Assembly: GCA_019633425.1 (NCBI GenBank) | Contig: WSUB01000341.1 | Coordinates: 1-20,225, forward strand | Source of the DNA: Tulasnella sp. 424 | Taxonomy: Eukaryota > Basidiomycota > Agaricomycetes > Cantharellales > Tulasnellaceae | Length of the DNA stretch: 20,225 nt | Direction of reading: 5' to 3' | Part shown: in pieces, positions 1 through 8,358 of the stretch | Position numbering within the stretch: the first letter of the stretch is position 1 | Layout of the letters: each line of letters begins with the position of its first letter | Notes under the pieces: model-generated | Database searches by the model: none | What the model saw: only the letters and a program-made list of their open reading frames with translations | What the model was told of the DNA's origin: nothing | Made by a program: the position numbers and the translations under genes

Positions 1-242
1 AGCTCTACTACTACTTCAGCTTCCTTGGCTTCTATCCTTTTTCTTCCTGCCCTCTTGATGTTCACGCATGATAATATCCACATATGTAATGTCGATTTGA
101 GCGGCTGTGCAATGTCCTTAGGCCGTAATCCGGAGGAAAGCGTGCTGTTTTGGTCGTCGACGAGCCCCAGCGGACTTTGCGCAAAGACACGCAGCGTCGC
201 GATAAATGAAACAATCTCAAAAGCCCCGGTCGCATTCCTGTG
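1..242 (-). other. Possible partial terminal exon (weak)
   Basis: On the minus strand an open frame of about 80 codons runs from a good 3' splice-like site (CCACAG, just right of position 242) to the left window edge without a stop. The first half uses many G/C third positions and the end is rich in Lys, Arg and Glu. I recognise no family in it. The opposite strand is also open here (25-462), so the open frame alone is weak evidence. It could be the last exons of a gene ending outside the window, or chance. Confidence 0.18.
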
Positions 243-627
243 GGATAACCCTAACGATGACAATCGTTCGAATGTTTATCGTTCAACCTCGACTCTCAGG
301 TACGGTAGTCGACAAACCTGTAGACTCGAACGTACTTTACACTTCATAGGGCAAGAGATATCGCTCTGTAGCGGCTCCATCCGACCTAGACTCATACACA
401 CGAGAGGCGAACGATGGGATAAGTGCACGATACAGGCTTTTCAGACGACAGGATGGTACTAATCGATTCGAATGCGTCGCATGAACAAGATACATACAAG
501 CGAGACGGAAAATCTCAGTCAACAGGATACATAGCTCTCAGTCCTGTATAGAAACATGCATAACACGAAATACAGTCGGGTATCAGGAACCGAATCTCGC
601 TCGATCTCGAAATGTCTCGGCGAAACA
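243..627. other. Intergenic stretch, 3' flank of the kinase gene
   Basis: No convincing coding frame, tRNA or repeat was found here. On the minus strand the part next to the stop codon of the kinase-TPR gene is T-rich and mixed in composition, as expected for a fungal 3' UTR. Exact polyadenylation signals cannot be fixed by eye. Confidence 0.4.
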
Positions 628-2978
628 TCATTTCGCCTCCGCCGGTTCGAGTTTTCGACGGGAGCGAGCGGCGTCCTTTAATGCCGTCTCTGCATCCCCA
701 GTATTTCCGATTTCTTTAAAGATTTCAGCAGCTTGCTCATAAAGGCGTATTGCGTCTTCGTGTTGATCCTGGTCGCGATGGATTTTGGCAAGGCCCCTCA
801 GAACCAGGGCTCTGCGGTCTCTGTCGCCAATGTCGATAGAAATTTGCTGGGCTTCGGAGAAAAGCTGGACGGCCTGGTTGTACTGTTTTTGAAGCCGATG
901 CACCTCAGCGAGACCCCGCAGAGCTTCGAATTTTCCTCGACTGTCGTAGGTGTCGGTGCAGATTTGGACTACCTCGGAGTAGAGCGGAGCAGCTTTGTCG
1001 CACTCGTTTTGAGCTCGGTGGATATGAGCAAGACCACGCAAGCCGTTGGCCTTTCCTGATCTGTTGCCGGTTTCGCTGCAGATTCGGACAACCTCCGAGA
1101 AGAATGTAACAGCTTCGCTGTACTTGTTTTGAATCCGATGCACTTCAGCGAGACCCCACAGCGCGTGGGCACTTCCATCTCTGTCGCCGATGTCGGTGCG
1201 GATCTGGACGACCTCCGAGTAGAGCTGAGCGGCCTTGCTGTTATTGCCTTGAACCAGATTCATTGTGGCGAGACCAAAGAGAGCATTGGCCTTTCCTGCA
1301 TTGTCAGCAGTTTCTGTGCAGATGCCCAAGGCTTCGGTGAAAAATTTTGACGCGTTGATATGGTCATTCTGAATTCGATGCATCTCTCCCATTTCATTGA
1401 GAAGTTCAGGAGAGCGAGTTCGCGAGAACGACGCGTTTGCGGCCCGCTGCCGATCCGGAACAATCATTGGCTGTATGGCAACAGGTCAGATTGGCTCAAG
1501 TAACCCAGAACTGGCACCACTCACCATCCAAGTCATTGACTTTCGACAATCCTCAGCCGTTGGACGCTTGCTGGGATCGGTGCTCCAACACGTGATCATT
1601 AGCGAGTAGAGTGCCCGCATCAAAACCATGCTGGTGTGATCAGCGACGGACGGGAGGTTCCCCTGAATGACGTGTATGAAAACGACAGAGTCCTTTCGGA
1701 CGTTTTGAAATGGAATTGAATTCGTCATAACCTATTTGAGCATTGATTGTAAGCTTCTATTGAGAATGATATCCGGATTTTGGTCTACCTCGTAAAACAC
1801 CCAGCCCAATGCCCAAATATCACTCCAGAGGCCAGGTTCTTCATCCTTAAGCAGCTCAGGAGGAGCCCAGCGAAGTGTATAGTGATTTCCCTTCAGGGTT
1901 ATGGTATTTGTGGTTTCGCAGAACTCCGTCTCAAACGACAGTGCCGCATGCGTTTCGTTTTCGCTTTTCTCGGGTTGAACAGGAGGATCCTTTTTTGTGA
2001 GGCGACGCGCGGAGCCAAAGTCCGTAATGACTGCGCGACATTTCAGATTTACCAACACGTTGGCCTACGCAATGTAGAGTTAAGCTTGCCGGGGTGTCTT
2101 CTCACAGTAAGATCAGGACTCACCGATTTGAGGTCGCCATGGTATATCGACGGCTTTTGATTATGAAGATACTCCACTCCGTTCGCCACGTCATAGATCT
2201 GGTGTATGACTGTCAGAGGTGACTCGAACGATGTATCCTGACCTTACCAGGCAGATTCGCTCCGGTATTTCCCAGTTAGCCGAGGCCACAAAGTCCCTTA
2301 AATTTCCGTTGTCCGCCCAGGGAAACACCAACCAGACCCTATCCTCCGACAGATCTTCAACAAATCCTTTAATTTTGATGACGTTTCCGTGAGACAGGTC
2401 GGTTAAGAATCCCGCTTCCCTGAGTGCCAACTGAGAGGACTTAGCGCCGTGCGAGAGTTCGACGCGATGAGATGACTTATTCTCACCCCTAATACTCGCT
2501 CTTTATCCTCTCCATTCTCGATCTTTAGTTTCTTCACCGCTATGTCCTAACGTATGGAAGCCAGCTCGGTCAATGACTTGTTGTAGGAAAGAAAGCGAGT
2601 CTCGTTGGAACAGACCTTTCGCTGGGGCGTTCCACCATTAGACTTGTTCTCGCCTCCGGTTCGAGCTGAATCGTTCGCGCTACTTTTCGAGGCGGAAGGT
2701 GAAACCAAAAATCCTCGTGAAACCGTCGCAAATCCTCCGCGAAACTCCGGGCCGGCATTCGGGAATTCGATCGAGGATGAATCGATTCGCCATTTCGCAA
2801 ATTTCTGGAGTTTATCTGTCTAAGTTGAAGCGGACTACGGTAAGCGCTTATGATCACTCTTCGTGATTCGGGCGAGACGTACTAATTTGCTGCTTAGCGG
2901 GGACGTACTGCCAGAATCGCCTGGATCGGATCCTTGCGACCCGCGACGGTCGGCGTCGTTCTTTGGGTCCATTTGCAT
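628..2978 (-). CDS. Protein kinase-TPR fusion protein, 8 exons
   Basis: Splicing seven GT..AG introns (2820-2882, 2547-2615, 2431-2486, 2199-2247, 2065-2123, 1732-1788, 1471-1524; 49-69 bp, all phase 0) gives an uninterrupted protein of about 647 residues. The ATG at 2978 is the first after an in-frame stop, and a TATA box lies upstream. The kinase domain spans about residues 50-370: glycine loop GGFATV (60-65), IAVK lysine (Lys105), HGDLKSAN catalytic loop (201-208), DFG (221-223), APPE (273-276) and SDIWALG. All catalytic residues are present, but HRD is HGD, so it is a non-RD kinase, TKL-like by overall pattern. About 55 residues separate DFG from APPE, longer than usual. The C-terminal half (exon 8) holds six 40-residue TPR units, likely for protein binding. 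No signal peptide or membrane segment is seen, so it is probably cytosolic. The substrate is unknown; a signalling role is inferred from the architecture. The first two introns are the least certain. Confidence 0.85.
690..1410 (-). repeat. Six 120-bp tandem units encoding TPR motifs
   Basis: Within exon 8 of the kinase gene the same unit recurs at an exact 120-bp (40-codon) period, with the conserved core near positions 778, 898, 1018, 1138, 1258 and 1378. The protein core reads like LRGLAEVHRLQ, followed by A..LFSEAVQI and a GD/GN turn. The central units resemble each other more than a generic TPR would, which points to recent unit duplication or conversion. Confidence 0.85.
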
Positions 2979-3088
2979 CGGGTAAACAAGATCGAAGATG
3001 AGATGGGTCGATGGTCAGGTAGGAGCTTCGCCGAGGGGGAGGAAGCGATAGGAGGTGGTATGAGGAACGGAGTGGTGAATCTGAGGGT

Positions 3089-3095
3089 CTTTATA
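3089..3095 (-). promoter_or_regulatory. TATA box of the kinase-TPR gene
   Basis: The minus strand reads TATAAAG here, about 111 bp upstream of the proposed ATG at 2978, a normal distance for a fungal promoter with a short 5' UTR. Position and match support it; no transcript data are available. Confidence 0.5.
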
Positions 3096-3099
3096 ACAC

Positions 3100-4430
3100 G
3101 GAGCCCTGCGAACCGCGCACTTGCCGTTCTCCTCTGTACCCTTTGCCTTGAGGCGAAGGCAGTGGGCAGCGGTCATGGGCGCTTTCGAGGCCTTTTCTCT
3201 CTTAGAATGTTCGTCGCAAGCCACCACGTTGCCCGCAATCTGGTGCTGCTAAAAAGATAACGTTGTACCCTTCGATTCGCTTCCACGAGGTAGTTCCCTA
3301 AGGCCCCTTGTCGATCGGATCTTCGAACCTGCTAATTGCTACTGAGTTTCATATTTGGGCTCTCTCCCTCGAATAAGTCAGGTCGACCCAGACTGCAAGT
3401 GAACGCGCGGCTTCAGTGCACACCCCATGCTAACGCGTGTGTTGCAGTGCAACAATCGATTGTACGCTTAGAATCGATCAGCGATGTATCCCCGGACAGC
3501 TAGTCTACTTTCAGTGCGTTTAGCGTAACTAGTGCGTCGAATGAATCCATCGGCGGGAAGGGCTCGTACGAAAAAAAGATTAAAAATCGCACGTAGGGAA
3601 TGGCGGTGCAGATCTAGAATGATACCGTCGATGGTGGGTTGTATCGTTGGGTGTCTCATTCGATTCGTTCAGTGAATAGGGGACCGGGTGTAATCGAGAC
3701 ACGTATGCCGTGCAAGAAATATAGGAATTAGGACCCGGCTTGAAGGGTTGTGATGATGCACCGCGTGCGGCGTGCGTTGTACGTGGTAGTAGGTTCAAAC
3801 GCACGGATACGGTCGAAGAGATCGCTCAAACGCCGAGACTCCCAATGCGGTTTGTCCAATTGAGTAGCTCACGTTATCACGGGAGAGTACATGCCTCGCG
3901 GTGCGAGGAATGTTAATCCAATCTATATGATAGCCTTGTGTCTCTCAGCTTAGAATGAGGCATCCGATCGTGGTGATGATGATGATGGTAATCTAAGTTT
4001 ATCGTGGCCTGAGCAGACTAGTGCGCTGGTGGAGGTGTAGTAAACCAGATATTCGCACACAGCTTACAACCGTAACGACCAACTGGAAGAGATCTAGAAA
4101 CATGGGTTGGATCTAGCCGACATGAGAAAAGTCGAAGTTGCTCAGCCCGGCCAGCTCCACCGTCAGAAAAAGGGAAATAGATGAAGGAAATTTTGTGGAG
4201 GAAGTATATAAGTTACGTTGACAATAGGATTAGGAATAGAAGGGGGAGGGGGAAGGGGATAGAGCATTAGGAGACTCTTGCGTCAGCACTGGCCGGACCT
4301 CAAGACCCTTTAATGGACCGTTACGTCATCGGTCCGAAGGCACAACCTGAGCCATTTTTGTTCCATCACCTCGTCTCTCCTCACCTAATGCCGAGCACGT
4401 CGATCATGCAACAGAATCAAAAGCATGTAA
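3100..4430. other. Noncoding intergenic region
   Basis: Only short open frames without recognisable motifs occur on either strand. Small-scale items seen: a short GAT trinucleotide run at about 3973-3988, and a purine-rich G-run tract at 4242-4259 (three runs of four or more G). No tRNA, transposon end or conserved coding segment was recognised. Confidence 0.5.
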
Positions 4431-5400
4431 TTTTATTGGGGGGGACCCCAATAGAAGGCCACTGAGCCTGAATTATGTGGATTGTTTGTCATTAATAACT
4501 AAGAGGGATATCAGCTGTACATGGGGAGGGGCTGGTGTGGAGATCTATTAATAAATTAACGGGGCCAGCCCCGTACCCCGGTCCTGCGGACAGCCATAAA
4601 TTCGAAAGCTATTGATGGATTAACGGGGCCAGCCCCATGCCCCAGTCCTGCAGACAGCCATGGAGACATACTTATTAAATCCAACTATTTAAGGGAATAC
4701 ATAATAATTTAATACATCAGTACCATATGTATATCCAGTTGGAATGATAATTGTTCTCTGCTTTCAGTATCTGCACAAAGACACTGGAGGACTGGACTAT
4801 CAGCATGCTGAAGGTGAGATTGCCCAAAAGGCAAATGCAAGTCCGCATAGTGAGCATACTCTGGACATGCCAATCAAAGCCCATCTTGGAGCAAAGTCCT
4901 TGGGGCCAGGTTCAAGGACTGCATGTTCCTGAGTCATATCTTCACATTTGTGAATTGCAATAACAATGGTCAGAGTTAGAATGAGGAGGCCATTCAAGTT
5001 GGGGTAAGGTACACCTGTATATGAGTCCATCCTAACTAAAATAACCGTTGAGACATCAACTTGGGATCAGCACCCGGTGCGTAGGTCATTTGGTGGACAA
5101 TCCCCTGAATATTCCCAGCAAGAGGTTGAGAGTTTGGGTTAATGATATTATGAACCGTACAACACTATTTGTCATAGGAGAGGCTTTCATTGTGATTTCA
5201 AGCTAGATCTCACCTTAGAAAGGGAAAAAGACCCTTGGAGTAAGCTGCTAATAATCTTCATCTGTGTAAAAAGGCACTATAAAGAGATCATTTGGGGCCA
5301 GCACCATGGTTTTTGATATTTTTCGATATTTATGAAATTATGCAAGTTTGGAAATATATTTCATGTACTTATACACCACATATAAAAGCAAATGATATAC
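4430..5400. other. AT-rich block without a recognised gene
   Basis: Base composition is visibly more AT-rich than in the flanks, with many TAAT, ATTA and TATA words and a few GC-rich islands. A minus-strand frame at 4800-5030 contains one hydrophobic stretch but matches no family known to me. The word GGGGCCAGC occurs in the tandem repeat and again near 5293. It may be a decayed or noncoding mobile element, or inserted foreign DNA; no terminal repeats or target duplications could be found to bound it. Confidence 0.35.
4544..4663. repeat. Two-copy 64-bp tandem repeat with GC-rich hairpins
   Basis: Two units start near 4544 and 4608. Each contains ATTAACGGGGCCAGCCCC, then a short spacer and GTCCTGC(G/A)GACAGCCAT. 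In unit 1, ACGGGGC and GCCCCGT (4559-4565, 4568-4574) form a 7-bp stem with a 2-nt loop, and GTCC/GGAC (4581-4591) forms a second small hairpin. Unit 2 differs at a few bases, some inside the stems. Confidence 0.75.
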
Positions 5401-5570
5401 TACTTACATTTCTACTAAGTGTTGTAGTTGGTTGAATTGGAATTGATGTGGTGAGGTGCGGGTGTACAGGCGAGCAGTGGGGTTTGGCGAGGAACGTGTG
5501 TTGGGTGATGGCTTCTCATGGGGGACATTGCCAGGTTGCCGCCATGATGGGTTTGCCAGGGAGAGCGCGC

Positions 5571-5670
5571 TAGTGTTGCCGCGGAGCGAAGCGAAGCGAA
5601 TCGAAGTGCCAACTTCGACGCAACTTCGATTGTTCGAAGTAGATCGAAACGAAGTTCCGAAGCACTTCGA
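5571..5670. repeat. Candidate hAT terminus with subterminal TTCGA/TCGAA cluster
   Basis: After TAGTGTTGCC (5571-5580) the sequence has three GCGAA units and then many TCGAAG or CTTCGA words on alternating strands (for example 5601, 5611, 5622, 5633, 5654, 5664). hAT transposases are known to bind clustered subterminal motifs, and the cluster lies between the tentative end and the transposase 3' end, where it should be. Assignment as the true terminus is inference. Confidence 0.45.
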
Positions 5671-5835
5671 TGTCTTCCCAGCCGTGTGATCAGCCATGGG
5701 AAGGTCACCGGAACAAAATCTCGCCCACTGAAAATCAAAAAAGCTGGCTAAGGAGAGGTTCTCAACAAAGGTGAAAATACAAGATATGAGGATGTACATA
5801 ATTTACACGATAATCTATATGCATGAGGACACTAT

Positions 5836-6827
5836 CTACTCATCATTGCTATTGGAACTGTTGTCCGAGTCCGATTCCTCGTCCCCTAAGCATTCCTCGA
5901 GAAGGCCAAGCATTAAAGGCGGGTTTGAGGCTTTGGATGGAGAATCATCATCTATTTGTAGTGTTTCAGGATCGGTTACCAAGTGACTGGCGAAGTTAAG
6001 TGGGTGGTGATAAGTGTGCTTTAGTATCTGCAAAGCCTCCATAAGCTCCAGTGACAGACGATTTTGACGAAGAGTGACGGTCTCCTTGCTAGACGAAAAT
6101 GCACGCTCGCACGGGACTGAAGATGCTTGGACAGGAATCGTGTCCAATGCGATTTTGTAGAGGGTTGGAAATTCAGAACGATTTTCCTGCTTCCAGCTGA
6201 GTCAGTATGACTGAACAGGATGATCGACGGAAAGCGCGGTACTTGCCTCCCAAAAACGAACAAGATCAAAGTATTCTAAGGCTTCACCTGCCAGTAGACC
6301 GGCCTGTTTATACCTGAGGAACTCCGTATGGACTATGAGCTTGTCGTTCGCAAGCTCTGCGGCCTCCGAATGTGATGCTGGAGGGTGGGCCGAAGGCGCA
6401 CTCGCGGACGAGGTAGAGGCAGAGACAGGAGCCGAGGTACCTGTGCGACGAGCTGTTGAGATTCCAAGGAAGCTCGCCAGACCTTTTCCTTGGGATCGTG
6501 CGGACACATGGCTTAAGCGCGCACGGCTCGGCAAAGCGATGGGCAACGGCCGTATGGTGGATTGCGCCGCCGCCACAGAGGCTCGCCGAGAGGCCGTGCA
6601 GAAGGCTAGCATCTAATAGCAATCAAATTTGAGTACCAGTTGTTGGAAACCATATGAAATCGATTCCTCGACCTGTACTCACCGATTTCTCGATCACCTT
6701 TTCAGCTTCTTCCGCCTTGTCCACACCCCAATGTTTCTGAACCCACTCCAACTTCATGGTGGGATTAATAGCTATAGGATGGAGATGTCAGAACATTCAA
6801 CAAATGATCATTCTGTTGAACTTACCC
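5836..6827 (-). pseudogene. hAT transposase, C-terminal part
   Basis: Exons are proposed at 6683-6771, 6243-6612 and 5836-6196, separated by introns 6772-6825, 6613-6682 and 6197-6242. The first encodes INPTMKLEWVQKHWG, typical of the hAT RNase H-like region. The last contains the hAT dimerisation signature (SSVPCERAFSSSKETV, then LRQNRLS and EALQILKH), with the stop at 5836. The splice donor of the first intron coincides with the LTR element A insertion. The intron at 6197-6242 joins with a phase mismatch of one base, so the copy either has an indel or is spliced differently. With element A inside, it cannot make a normal transposase from this locus. Confidence 0.82.
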
Positions 6828-7143
6828 TGTGATGACCCCGTCCTCACATCTTATCTTTCCTCACATCTTATCTTATCATCCTCTACTCGTTAGTTTACGC
6901 GTCGCCTCCACTTGTTAACTCACGCGTCGCCTCCACCGTCTCAGTCAGCGCCTCATGTCGTTACACATTCGTTAGTCATAACCTCCACTTTCATTACTAT
7001 AATAGTACGACGGAATGAGGAGGGTTGTTCCTCATTCCGCCTCTTGTCTACTCCTCTAGTATCAACATCTCTTTTACCTCTTGACTCTTGACCATTGACC
7101 CCGAAGCGCCTCGCCTGATTACTCTCGACCTCGAACTCTGACA
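6828..7143 (+). repeat. 5' LTR of element A
   Basis: Starts TGTGATGACC and ends ACTCTGACA. Near the start CCTCACATCTTATCTT is repeated with a 17-bp period (6842-6857, 6859-6874). It contains a TATA-like TATAATA (6998-7004) and an 11-bp-stem hairpin (7011-7039). It has one mismatch against the 3' LTR. Confidence 0.96.
7011..7042 (+). promoter_or_regulatory. Element A LTR hairpin and predicted transcript start/self-primer
   Basis: CGGAATGAGGA (7011-7021) and TCCTCATTCCG (7029-7039) form a perfect 11-bp stem with a 7-nt loop. Its right arm runs into ATTCCGCCT (7034-7042), which starts 36 nt after the first base of TATAATA, a plausible transcription start. ATTCCGCCT is complementary to the AGGTGGAAT next to the LTR at 7146-7154, with one G.U pair. 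The hairpin is seen directly; the start site and priming role are inferred. Confidence 0.6.
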
Positions 7144-7154
7144 TTAGGTGGAAT
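7144..7154 (+). other. Primer-binding site of element A (self-priming type)
   Basis: TTAGGTGGAAT follows the 5' LTR directly. A TGG complementary to a tRNA CCA end is not at the border and is not conserved in element B (CGG), so a tRNA primer is unlikely. Nine of 11 bases pair with ATTCCGCCT in the LTR, the arrangement known for Tf1/sushi chromoviruses, where the mRNA 5' end primes reverse transcription. Confidence 0.55.
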
Positions 7155-7182
7155 CTCCCTTAACAGGCAACTCGCTTTTTGT

Positions 7183-7797
7183 ATGCCCAAGCACCAAGCA
7201 GAACTCATCAATTACGAAGAAGCCTTCCCAGAAGTCCAAGAAACCCACACACCCCGACAACACCAAAGAGCCAAGTGAACAGGAACCCTCGTAAGAATCG
7301 ACGCCCTCATCACAGCTGCACAACACTTCAACGTCCAATTCGTTCTCGACATTTCGACCCGCTTCGAATTCGAAATCAAGAAACTCAGCACCATCTTCAA
7401 AGCAGCCCACATCGACCAAGAAAAAAGGCTCTTAGTGATACCCCACCAACCCACTGAAATTCAACTACGACTAGCCTATCAAATCTTGCCCGTTGACCTG
7501 TTTATCATTGCACAACCATGTCCCAACACCAAGGAGAAGGAGAGCAAGTACCGCAATCGATCCAAGAACCACTCCCATTGCAACCTCCTGCCAACCCGGA
7601 AACAGTCGCACCGGAGCTACCAACCCTATTCCAGCAACCGGTACCCAGATTTCCATTCAGTACGAACTTCGGACAGATCCGGAACTCAAGAGTGGCATCA
7701 GTCGATTCAGTCGTGGAGGAAATCCAGAATATCACTCTTCAATCTCCAAAGACGCCACCAGGACGAATGCCACGACGAGCACAAACGCCCGATATAA
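7183..7797 (+). pseudogene. Conserved leader reading frame ("ORF0") of element A
   Basis: An ATG 39 nt after the LTR opens a frame starting MPKHQAELINYEEAFP. It has an in-frame TGA at 7276-7278 and then stays open past the gag ATG to 7797. The part up to the gag ATG ends QILPVDLFIIAQP. Element B has a matching protein at the same place (MPK..ELIDYEE..LP; FIIDVTTRFEYE; VIPYQPT; YQILPVDIFVKAQP), while many third codon positions differ, which suggests selection on a protein. Similarity fades at the gag ATG, which lies in a different frame. I recognise no known domain. It could be a separate small protein, an upstream regulatory frame, or a Gag N-terminus reached by frameshifting. Interrupted in both copies here. 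Confidence 0.5.
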
Positions 7798-7984
7798 ATG
7801 ACCCCGATATTCAGACGGCAGTAAAGGCATTCGAAGCAATGGGAGTAACCAACCGAAAGCCCAAAATCAAGGTCCGGGAACCAGAAGTTTATGATGGGAA
7901 GAAGCGAGGATTAAGAGCCGACCAATTCATCGAAAGCTGCAAACTTTACTTCTTGGTCAAAAACGATGAGTTCAAGGACGAAAG
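7518..7984 (+). pseudogene. gag: Gag of element A, N-terminal part
   Basis: Starts at ATG 7518 (ACCATGT context) with a Pro/Gln-rich N-terminus, then VKAFEAMGV and KIKVREPEVYDGKKRGLRAD, matching the same positions in the Gag of element B. The frame is cut by element B at 7985. With B and one GAAAG copy removed it continues directly into 14393-15272 to give about 448 residues, close to the 443 of B. Gag forms the cytoplasmic virus-like particle. Apart from the insertion no lesion is seen. Confidence 0.9.
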
Positions 7985-8346
7985 TGTCAGAGTCGAGGTC
8001 GATATCAAGGAATAAGGCGAGGCGTTTCGATGATCAAGAGTTGAGAGGCAGAAGAGATGCTGATACTATGAATGGAGACAAGAGGCGGAATGAGGAACAG
8101 ACCTCCTCATTCCGTCGAACTAATATAATAACGAGAGTGGAGGTTTATGACTAAAGATCGTGTACGAACACGAGGTGCTGACTGAGAAAGGAACGACAAA
8201 CGTGAGGCGCTGACTGAGAAAGGAACGACGCGTCAGCCAAAGAGTGGAGGCAATGCGTCAGCCAAAGAGTGGAGATGATAAGATAACGATGATGGAATGG
8301 TGAAGAGATAACTGATAAGATACGATGTGAGGACAGGGTCATCACA
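7985..8346 (-). repeat. 3' LTR of element B
   Basis: Plus-strand ends are TGTCAGAG and TCATCACA. It contains two adjacent tandem duplications: GAGGYGCTGACTGAGAAAGG plus six more bases (8172-8197, 8204-8229), and GCGTCAGCCAAAGAGTGGAG (8230-8249, 8255-8274). It seems identical base for base to the LTR at 14026-14387. Confidence 0.96.
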
Positions 8347-8350
8347 GTTG

Positions 8351-8358
8351 CCCCTCCT
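8351..8358 (-). other. Polypurine tract of element B
   Basis: The minus strand reads AGGAGGGG, followed by CAAC and then the 3' LTR. The same tract precedes the 3' LTR of element A. It is the expected plus-strand DNA primer, and it overlaps the pol stop codon (8357-8359). Confidence 0.7.

Noticed and set aside
25..462. Plus-strand open frame of 145 codons
   Set aside because: No recognised motif, no supporting splice or promoter signal, and the other strand is open too.
3973..3988. Short GAT trinucleotide run as a notable satellite
   Set aside because: Only about four to five units, common in eukaryotic intergenic DNA.
4242..4259. G-quadruplex in the G-run tract
   Set aside because: Only three clear G-runs of four or more lie close together, so the case is weak.
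4433..4452. Inverted repeat ATTGGGG/CCCCAAT as a terminator or transposon end
   Set aside because: A 7-bp stem alone in a fungal intergenic region is not enough.
4800..5030. Small protein with one hydrophobic segment
   Set aside because: Short frame in AT-rich DNA without family resemblance or conservation evidence.
5404..5799. Minus-strand frame with a donor-like GTAAGT at its end
   Set aside because: It crosses the presumed hAT terminus and the repetitive TTCGA cluster; no domain seen.
7149..7160. tRNA primer site starting with TGG in element A
   Set aside because: It starts five bases after the LTR, and the T is C in element B, so CCA pairing is not conserved.
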